The notes beneath the pieces are model-generated. The model worked only from the letters and a program-made list of their open reading frames with translations. It was not told the origin of the DNA and did not search any database. From Discostella pseudostelligera (Eukaryota > Bacillariophyta > Thalassiosirophyceae > Thalassiosirales > Thalassiosiraceae): a stretch of 47,746 bases of DNA. The translations under genes were made by a program, and so were the position numbers. Below, one piece after another: positions 1-8,046 of the stretch; the stretch's first letter is position 1, and each line of letters begins with the position of its first letter. The stretch covers positions 1 to 47,746 of the forward strand of contig JALLBK010000436.1 in the NCBI GenBank assembly GCA_036940085.1, read 5' to 3'.

Positions 1-704
1 AATATGTCTTTTACTAGCGATCCAGCCACTCTTCGATCAAGCATACAATTATAGTGGAATATACGTTTGTGGCATTGCTGAATATCCCCAGGGATGTCTC
101 TATGAACATGACCACAATGACTGCAGTCGTGGATCGAATGCAATGGAGCTCATTATTGCTCATTTTGCATGCATTTGTTTTGCCAATTTAATCATCGTTG
201 CGAGTGTATCCGTTTTGATACATCATGTCATATCGAAGGAACGGAGAATGACTACTACCAGCATGACGGAGAATTCGAATAATAATAATGATCTGTCGAT
301 GAAAGCGACATGGCAAGGCATTTTCTACGTGACAATATTCATGCTTTGCTGGGGTCCATGGTATATCTGGCAGTGGATGCATATCACATCGGAAATGCAA
401 ACAATGTCAACTGTAGATTCGCCGGTGCTTCTTTATCTTATTTCCATAACGTATCCACTTCAAGGATTGGGTAATGCATTAGGTAAGTGTTCAGAAACAA
501 GTGATTTCTTTATGCATGCAAACATGTACGTACTAAGACGTTTGATTTGCAGTTTATTTCAGACCGAAGTATTTGAAGTTCAGAGAAAGAGATAATACAG
601 AGTTGCGGCTTGCATCTGGTTTGCGATCTCTGGACGTCACGGTTCCATCATTTATCTCTACTCCATGGTGGCAATCCAATAAGAGCAATAGCGAAGATTC
701 CTAG
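1..704 (+). CDS. Seven-transmembrane receptor-like protein, 3' part
   Basis: The frame is open from the window edge (first full codon at base 2) and joins 2-482 to 553-704, skipping a 70-bp GT-AG intron whose removal turns the tail into NALVYFRPKYLKF. The visible 210 residues hold a Cys-containing outer loop, then three hydrophobic segments that look like TM5 (LIIAHFACICFANLIIVA), TM6 (IFYVTIFMLCWGPWYIW) and TM7 (SITYPLQGLGNALVYFRP), then a basic cytoplasmic tail. The PLQG-x-x-NALVYFRP ending is typical of cAMP-receptor/Git3-like GPCRs of protists and fungi. The likely role is plasma-membrane signalling through a G protein; the ligand is unknown. The N-terminus and TM1-4 lie outside the window. 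The family assignment rests on topology and the TM7 signature only. Confidence 0.6.
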
Positions 705-789
705 CGTTTTGTATAGTTTTCAATCATTGTAATAATCCTGCAGCCGAGACATCAGGTGCAAATAATTTACATAATTCCGCATCATCGTT

Positions 790-1389
790 TCATTTGTGAT
801 AATTCGATCCTTTCTTAATCTCGCTCGCCCGATACACTTGTTCTACCAGTAATATCCTTGCAAATTGATGTGTGAACGTCATCATTCCCAAACTCAACAA
901 ATCTCTCTTTCCATTCCTGACTTCCATCGGTAATCCCTCGGCACCACCAATCACAAATGTCAATCGACTACCACCCTCTTCCAGCCAACGGTACATATCA
1001 TCAGCGAATACTTCACTTGTGCACATCTTTCCGATTGGGTCTAACAAAACGACTTTATGATTCTTACTCTCATCTGCCTCGATGCCTTTTATTAACTCGT
1101 CGTCGTTTTTGTGATATTGCGTCGACACACTTAGATTTGTAGACTTTAAACGAGTATTGTATGTGGTGTATGCCGATTCTAACCATTGTTCACCGCCGTT
1201 CTTCCGACCGACTGTTCGGATTTTCACTTCTAGACCCATTGAGATTGTTGTAAGGTGGCGATGCATAGAACATGATGGTATTGGTCGGTGGGTTCGACGT
1301 GGAAAGCTGATCGGAAATGCATAGCATCGGCATCGGCACACGAGACAGATGATGGTCAATACCGTCGTAGTAAATGAAATTGTTTGCAT
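790..1389 (-). CDS. rlmH: RlmH-like rRNA pseudouridine methyltransferase, plastid-targeted
   Basis: This 199-aa protein ends in a SPOUT-type RlmH domain: KVVLLDPIGK, then FVIGGAEGLP (the conserved SAM-binding knot loop) and the C-terminal FTHQFARILLVEQVYRA. Bacterial RlmH methylates pseudouridine 1915 in helix 69 of 23S rRNA, at about 155 aa; here the extra N-terminus is a targeting region. From the only in-frame ATG (1387-1389) comes a hydrophobic signal (MQTISFTTTVLTIICLVC), followed by CYAFP, matching the diatom plastid cleavage motif with Phe at +1. The open frame continues upstream to 1551 but has no other ATG. The likely role is maturation of plastid 23S rRNA. It is convergent with the receptor-like gene, with about 85 bp between stop codons. 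Confidence 0.85.
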   Translation of the reverse strand: MQTISFTTTVLTIICLVCRCRCYAFPISFPRRTHRPIPSCSMHRHLTTISMGLEVKIRTVGRKNGGEQWLESAYTTYNTRLKSTNLSVSTQYHKNDDELIKGIEADESKNHKVVLLDPIGKMCTSEVFADDMYRWLEEGGSRLTFVIGGAEGLPMEVRNGKRDLLSLGMMTFTHQFARILLVEQVYRASEIKKGSNYHK

Positions 1390-2011
1390 CGTCAACTGGT
1401 AGATTCTTCCATGGAATAATGGGATTGTACCACACAGCTGGAGATGGAACAGACGGTTAGTTCGAGGTGATGGTGGATAGTGATGGTAACGATGGTACCG
1501 GTAGTAGCGATGGCCGATGGCCGATGGCGGTGACTGTGATAAGATAAGCAAGAGTTTCCCGCCGATTCTCTGCCACGTGGAGAGCAGGCTCCACGTGTAA
1601 GAATGTGAGTGGATTCACTAGCCTCCCACCAAGTTGAGGTCCTACGGGGACCTCAGATTAGATTTGCACTCACTTCTCTCGACACTCGACACCAACGCAA
1701 CAGCAACATCATGACGGGTCGTAACTTGACGAGATAGAAAGAGCATGAGGATTATGATGTTGCTATTTAAGCAGTCAACTTGCAATACCAAGAGTGTTTT
1801 GGGTAGGCGATTATCCCCAATCTTTAAATCATGTTGATCTACGAAACTGCCGGTATAAACTACCATCTCTCTCGTATCTACTTGCTCTTCAATACATTAT
1901 TGGATTTCTCCAACAGTATAATAACCCCCCGAATCATGCCCCCCTCCGAATGGAACTACTGCTTAAATGTTGCATGTTGCAAACCTTTTAACCATGTGCC
2001 GTGTGGTACAA
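1390..2011. other. Intergenic: RlmH promoter side and 3' flank of the next gene
   Basis: I see no coding signal in these 622 bases. They contain the RlmH 5' region, including a CACGTG inverted repeat at 1574-1597, and the 3' flank of the minus-strand gene ending at 2012. Confidence 0.6.
1574..1597. promoter_or_regulatory. Inverted-repeat G-box pair
   Basis: CACGTGGAG (1574-1582) and CTCCACGTG (1589-1597) form a perfect inverted repeat of 9-bp arms with a 6-bp loop, about 185-210 bp upstream of the RlmH start. Each arm contains the CACGTG core that bHLH or bZIP factors recognise. The same core recurs in other promoters of this window. The regulatory role is inferred. Confidence 0.45.
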
Positions 2012-2735
2012 TCAATCCTCCTCTTCATCGTCTTCGTCATCATCAGTTTCCCGTTTTGAAGTTGCATCCAAGCTATTCAAAAAGAGGAGTAGGCATGATG
2101 TAAGATATGGTTGTCCATGTAACAATAAAATCAAACATATACAAAGAGGGAAATGATCCCTACGTCCTTCGGATAAAACAAATAGACTCACTCAGCAATC
2201 TTGCCATACATCTTCATCTCACTCCTATCAATCTGCATCCTCTGTATACTCTGATACAAAACCCCCAATCCTGCCGGGACTACACATATCCCTACAATTC
2301 CCACGCCTGCCACAATCGAATAGGATGTGGATGCACTAATACCAAGTTTCGTTTGGAGGAAATCCGCAGCTGTAATGAGAAGGGAAGTTAATCCATCGTT
2401 TTTCGTATCCTTGTTCTTGGATAATACATTGCTAGAGGAAGATGTGGAGGAGGAAGAGAGAAGGGAGGAGACAGAGCGTTGTTGGCCCAAGGCAGCATTG
2501 GCTGTCTCGGCTAGTAGAGTGGGATATGCCCCCTCCATACCACCCATCTTCCCATCCTTCTTCCCAATCGATGAGCCAGATGTAGAATGATCTACAATTG
2601 CCTCACGATATGCCGATTCGACAGGATCATAGACGTCATCATCGAATAATTTCGATTTGACATAATTGTCAATCATTTCGTTGGTAGATTGGGTTCGGAA
2701 TGGGTTAAGTCGTTGCACCAACGAGATTGTAGTTG

Positions 2736-2771
<36 letters not shown>

Positions 2772-3315
2772 TAGTTGGGTAGTAGGATAGGGATGCCGAT
2801 GCAGTAGTAGACGATGCATGGGCAGGACTTAGCAATGATAGGAAGAAGGCAAGCGATGCTAGTAGGGTGGTAACTTTACGACGTATCTTTTGAAGAATTG
2901 GACGTGGAGTAGACGATGGAAATAAGGATGAAGAAGATGATGGTGAGGTATCGAAAGATGTTCCATCCATGTTGATGTCACTTATTCGTGTCTTCATTTC
3001 GATGGACGTGATGGATTGATGACGACAACGATGGTGAAGTTGGTGGCGTTGTTGATGTTGCTGTTGATGATGATGTGATGGGAATTGAATGCCGCCACTG
3101 CCGACGCCACCCCTGATGGCACATGACGGCGACGGATGCACCATCGACGTCGACGACGATGAAGCAATGGCGACGGTATTGAGTTGCCGCGATGATGCTT
3201 GAAAGGCGTGGACGACGACATGACTACCACCACCGGTTGTTGATGTTGTTGCCAACAGTGCGAAGTAGGCAATGGCGGCTAGAAAGGCCATGGATACTGA
3301 GGGTGACTTCGCCAT
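2012..3315 (-). CDS. Low-complexity plastid-targeted membrane protein, unknown function
   Basis: The start ATG is at 3313-3315. I propose two exons, 2192-3315 and 2012-2072, with a 119-bp intron. Unspliced, the frame stops inside the donor (TGA overlaps GTGAGT). Spliced, it gains an acidic tail, LDATSKRETDDDEDDEEED, giving 394 aa. The N-terminus is a signal peptide ending VVVHAF, like a diatom plastid motif. A second hydrophobic stretch at about residues 145-168 ends SPAHAS, resembling a thylakoid processing site. A further TM segment (YSIVAGVGIVGICVVPAGLG) lies near residue 345. Long Ser, His and Gln runs fill the rest. I recognise no domain. It is divergent from the acyl-CoA oxidase gene with 216 bp between starts. 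Confidence 0.65.
2738..2770. repeat. (GAT)11 microsatellite inside coding sequence
   Basis: Eleven uninterrupted GAT units read as a serine run (TCA on the minus strand) in the low-complexity plastid protein. Such a triplet tract can vary in length without breaking the frame. Confidence 0.9.
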
Positions 3316-3531
3316 GGTCGAGGACCTTTGTTGTCATGATGGTTGTGTTGGATGCGATGGTTGTGTTTGTGTGTGTTGTTGTTGTTGGCGAATCTCGTGC
3401 GTGGGCTTGTGTGGCGCAGGCTCCAGGTGGAGGGTGTTGCAACCTTTCGATGAAACGAGATATGGACCATGACGGCCGGTGCCGACGTCGGTGGCGTGAG
3501 GTAGCAATCTCAATATCCTTCATACTCTACC
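3316..3531. promoter_or_regulatory. Short bidirectional promoter
   Basis: Only 216 bp separate the start codons of the minus-strand plastid protein and the plus-strand acyl-CoA oxidase, so both 5' regions must share this stretch. I see no clear TATA box. Confidence 0.5.
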
Positions 3532-6023
3532 ATGACGACTACACCGTCTCCTGTCCCTACCGACAATGATCCACGCAATCCGCCCAATATCTCTGCGTCA
3601 TTGATCCATCCCGATCTCGCCTCCGAACGTGCATCGCTTTCCTTCTCACCACTATCCATCACTCACTTCCTCGATGGTTCCCCCACCATCACATCACGTC
3701 GTCGACTACTCGAATCATGGATAATTCATGATCCCACTGGTATATTCAACAATGATGACAATAATTATTTGCATCGTACGGAGCGCCATACACGTGCCTT
3801 GGCGAAATTTGTAAGATTGGTGGAATTGTGTAGGGCTGCGGGGATTGGTGCACCTACTGCTACTGCTACTCCTACATCTGGTGGTGCTACTGGTGCTGCA
3901 ATTGCTGGTGGCGCTGCTTCTCTCGAGGGGGAACTAATCTCCACACCCGAATTCCTCACCCTAATCTCTGCCATTAGCGATGATCCCCTCCCCACTTCCT
4001 TACATTGGGTAATGTTCGTACCCAACATTCTCACTTTATGCGATCCCGATCAACAAGCAATGTGGTTACCCCTATGTCGTGATTGGAAAATGATTGGTTG
4101 TTATGCCCAAACGGAATTAGGACATGGATCGAATATCCGTGCTTTGGAAACAACTGCTACCTTTGTAAAAGAGAAGGACGGGGGAAGTAAGGGTGGGGAA
4201 TGGATTATACATTCACCTACTTTGACAAGCACGAAATTCTGGCCAGGCACCTTGGGCAAAACAGCCAATCATGCTATGGTAATCGCCCAATTAATCGATG
4301 GCAATGGAATTTCTCGCGGGATACACAATTTTCTAGTACCATTGCGAAGTATGGACGATCATACCTTATTGCCGGGGGTAACTACCGGGGATATTGGACC
4401 AAAGATTGGATATAATAATATGGATAATGGATTTGCCAAATTTGAGAATGTTAGGATTCCACGAAGGAATATGGCTATGCGATTTGCATATGTCGATGAA
4501 GAGGGACGGTATAGTAAGGTCGAAGGGAGTAGTTCCGATGCTGCCAATAAGGTTGCGTAAGTAGTGTGTCTCTGGAGCCCATTCCACCTTGTCAGTCTTT
4601 CATTTTCCTCCTCATCCCGATGATATGATTCATGGTTTCCGATTTGCTTGTTTGCAGTTACATCACCATGATGCAGGTCCGAGCGTACATTATCCACTCA
4701 TCAAACGAGGCCCTTGCCATGGCATGCACCATTGCCATCCGATACTCTATCGTGCGTCGTCAGGGGTACAATGCCGATGATGCGGAAATAAAGCGAGAAA
4801 ACAATGCACCCAATGAATTCCAAGTATTGGATTATCGTCAACAACAATATCGTCTTTTGCCACTCTTGGCAGCATCGTACGCTATCTTCTTCACGGGGAA
4901 ACATGTCTTGACACGTCTTAAGGACATTGAACATCAGTTGATATCGGGTGCGAGTACCATCACCAAAGTTGTCGTGTCTGATATCCACGCAACGACATCG
5001 GCATTGAAATCATATTGTACAACCTTTACCGCCGATGGAATTGAAGATTGTCGTAAGGCATGTGGGGGACATGGATTCTTAGTTTGTTCTGGATTAGTGG
5101 AGTTGAGCAACACCTATTTACAAAGTTGTACGGTCGAGGGGGATAATCAAATGTTGCCACAACAGGTCATCAAAGTGTTGTTGAAGCTCGTGGGTGCGGT
5201 AAAGTCTGGAAAAGATGCCGCGCTGAAGGACTATGAGGTGACGGATATGAATTATTTGATCAAGCCATTGAAAGAACTGATGAAGAATAGTGCCAGTGGT
5301 ACCTTGCCTACGAAGAGCACTTTTGCATTCCCCTCCAACAACCACAACAACGCGGGAAGCAACGAGTTTACGAATGTTTCGACATTGCTCTCAGCGTTTC
5401 AATATCGATCGGCATGCCTCCTACTCGATGTGGCGATACAACTTCAATCTTCTACGGGTACATCACAACAAGCATGGAATGATGCCCTACTTGCCATGTC
5501 ACGTGCATCGCGAGCACATGCATCGTACCTACTTTTACGAGACTTTGCCAATGGATTGGACTCGCAACGCAGAAAGGGGTCAGGAGCGTCGTGTTTAGGT
5601 CCCAATGAGCTGGTGGTACTATCTCAATGCCTTGTCCTACTTGCACTCTATTGGATGGATCAATTCTTGGAGGACTTTCTACAAATCCAATGCTTGCTTC
5701 CTTCACATATACCCCACCTACGCCAATCACTCCTAAATGTGTTGACAGAATCACGTCCCAGCGCTGTGGGATTGTGCGATGCAAGAGACTTTTCCGATTT
5801 TCGTCTAAAGAGTGCATTGGGAAGATACGATGGAAATGTGTACCCGGCGATCATGGAGGCGGCTATGCGCGATCCATTGAATAAGGAATCAGATGAGAGT
5901 GGCGTCGGTCTTGGATATAATGAAAGGTTGAAGAAGTTGATTGTTGGAGGTGTGGGAGAGTACCACGGAAGAAATGTTGGGAAGAACAGCACGGGTCTTT
6001 CGGGAACAATGTCTAGGCTTTGA
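3532..6023 (+). CDS. ACOX: Peroxisomal acyl-CoA oxidase
   Basis: Two exons (3532-4556 and 4658-6023) are split by a 101-bp GTAAGT...CAG intron and give about 796 aa. The FAD-binding signature GCYAQTELGHGSNIRALETT is present, followed by FENVRIPRRNM. After the splice comes YITMMQVRAYI and TIAIRYSIVRRQ. The C-terminal domain has KACGGHGFLV and CTVEGDNQML, which carries the catalytic glutamate of the family. The last three residues, SRL, are a PTS1 peroxisome signal. The enzyme oxidises acyl-CoA to trans-2-enoyl-CoA with release of hydrogen peroxide, the first step of peroxisomal beta-oxidation. It is slightly longer than typical (about 660-700 aa) because of a low-complexity Thr/Ala/Gly insert near residues 105-130 and a loop near 590. 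Confidence 0.95.
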
Positions 6024-6134
6024 GCGTAGTAGAAGTAAATTCACACATGCCGTGAGGGCTAATGATTGAAATGAAGTCAACCTTAATGGATCTCACAGTA
6101 TCTCTCCATATATATTTTATATCACTGATGTGAA

Positions 6135-7719
6135 CTACATTGGAAATCTCCCCTTGTCATAATACCTCAAATACTGAAATACAGCTTGGCCCAAACATTG
6201 AACAACACCATAAAATCCATCCTCATCTTCCATAACAGGCTCCTTTGGGATAGGAATATCGTACACAGGCCATGTTTTAACTGAGTTCAACTTCCAATAC
6301 TTGTGTCCATGACAAAAAGGTGGAGCATCCACAAGCACCGACACAAAAGATAGTTCTACCACAAGGCCAGTCTCGACCTCTTTCCTACTTACATTTTTGT
6401 AATCGAATTTAAATTCAGGATGTCCCCCAGTCATCACAATTTCATTGGACAAATGTATTGCATCTTCAGAAAAATATGATTCAGCATACCTCGTTTGTAC
6501 TTGCCCTAACGTTCTTTCATATGTCTGATATAAGATCTGAAGTTCCCTTACACCAGTTCTCCAATTCCATTTATTGATTCGGACAACATAGCTCATTCGA
6601 CACTTTATCTCATCTAAATTCAACTCAAGCAATAATTTGGGTGGATCCCAAGTTCGAAATTGAGATGACAAAGGTGGGTAGACAACGATGTCACCATCTG
6701 ACATAATTTTCAGAAGTTTATCCTCGTTTCCTACAAGCGGAAGTCGTGAACAAACAATTGTTGAAACCTTCAACTCCTTCAATTTCTGATGAAGATCATG
6801 AATGTCATTCACCAGCTTGTCGACGAAATGCCTTAATAATAAAGATAACATTAACCAATGTTAATAAACAAACAAAAGTCATCACAGGTTATTCAGAGTG
6901 CACATTGATCAAATCAGCTCACCTTGCATTCATAAAAGTGAACTGTTGGAAAACAGAATTCATATCATCAACATATGCCTTATAATTGCCAGGATTGGAA
7001 TCATTGAGATCAAATGATTTTCCTTCTTCTCCCTCGCAAAGATGAGCCCGGGCAACCTCAATTGCCACGAGGAACATTTCATCTCCAAAGAGTAATGTAT
7101 TATTCTCACGACGAACCACTTCACCGTCCACATCAATCAGAAGATTCTCGTAATACTTTGACCACTTATCATGTGGCAAGCTTAACTTCAGCAAGTTCCT
7201 CTCCTCATCCAAGTCTGGCATTAAAAATAACACAGTCCTCGTAATTGTTTTGCCTTGATGTGCCAAAGCTGCACCACGGGCCCGACGGGCACGACGAGTA
7301 ACCAGTGAAGAAGAAGAACTAATGCCCAAGTTATCACCAACCAATGGACCATCAAAAGTAGCACCTCGATTATTCCCAACCATAACTAGATCAACAAGCG
7401 CAGAAGCTTCAGCCCAATCATCCGGGCTACCCTCAAAATTATCTGCCACAACCAAAGGACCAGCAAGTGTGGCAGCTCCAGCCCCATCATCATCCAGGCT
7501 ACCCTCGACATCTGCCACAACCAATGGACATGCAATTGTGGCAGCTCCAGCCCCATCATCATCTGGGCGTCCCTCGAATTTATTTGCGACATTCATAGAA
7601 TTATTTACCACAACCAATGGACCAGCAAGTGCAGCAGCTCCGGCCCCATAATCGTTTGAGCGCCCCTCAAAAATATTTGCGACATTCATAGAATTCCGAC
7701 CAGGCACTTTATGACCCAT
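6135..7719 (-). CDS. Hypothetical protein with N-terminal Ala/Gly/Asp repeats
   Basis: Exons 6923-7719 and 6135-6831 join across a 91-bp intron (GTGAGC...AAG), making FMNARHFVDKLV and at least 497 aa. The first part has three to four imperfect repeats of roughly 25 residues, each like EGRPDDDGAGAATIACPLVV, then an Arg-rich stretch. The rest looks globular and has no domain I recognise. The first nine residues (MGHKVPGRN) are nearly the SIN3 sequence MGHEVPGRN, and the DNA upstream matches SIN3 until a one-base gap at 7783. The true 5' end is therefore uncertain: either the gene continues past the gap, or the 5' end is a chimeric contig edge. It may be a lineage-specific family. Confidence 0.55.
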
Positions 7720-7782
7720 GTACGGTGCTGATGCCGCTCCTGCTGCTGCTGCCGCCGACTGTTGTTGTTGCTGCTGCTCTCG
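7693..7782. repeat. 90-bp segment nearly identical to SIN3 14748-14837
   Basis: This stretch matches 14748-14837 in the same orientation at 88 of 90 positions by eye. The differences are T for C in the MGHK/MGHE codon and C for T in the CAA/CAG run. Similarity stops at the gap base on one side and at the repeat-protein sequence on the other. It encodes a poly-Gln/Ala linker of SIN3 in the same frame as the downstream MGHK. Confidence 0.85.
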
Positions 7783-7783
7783 N
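7783..7783. other. Single-N assembly gap
   Basis: One ambiguous base joins two sequences. Unlike the N bases at 14875 and 15546, the two flanks here do not repeat each other, so real sequence is probably missing or misjoined. Confidence 0.85.
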
Positions 7784-7919
7784 GTTGGGTGGTGGTAAAG
7801 TCGGAAGGGGTCAAGGGCCTGGTGGCAAAGGGGTGAGAGAATTGGTGGTTGTTGTTGCGGGTGAGTGTGGTGAAAGGCGATGGTTGGGAAGTAAAGGTGG
7901 GGGTATTAAAGGGTTGCAT
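7784..7919 (-). CDS. Possible N-terminal coding fragment next to the gap
   Basis: From an ATG at 7917-7919 about 45 residues (MQPFNTPTFTSQPSPFTT and on, rich in Thr, Asn, Pro) remain open until the N at 7783. They could be the first codons of the gap-interrupted gene. I recognise nothing in it, and it may be chance. Confidence 0.25.
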
Positions 7920-8046
7920 TCAGTGGAATTGAAGCCACCCAGTGTGCCCTCCTACCTATGAGCAAGCATTACAACAATAATCGAAATGGCGACAATTATA
8001 GTGGTTACTGCAAAATATTACGCTTTGATATCGTTTCGTCGTACAC

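Noticed and set aside
1390..1551. Upstream extension of the RlmH frame
   Set aside because: It contains no ATG, and the plastid signal peptide starts at 1389.
3192..3569. 125-residue plus-strand open frame spanning the divergent promoter
   Set aside because: It overlaps the signal peptide of the minus-strand gene and the acyl-CoA oxidase start in another frame; composition is random.
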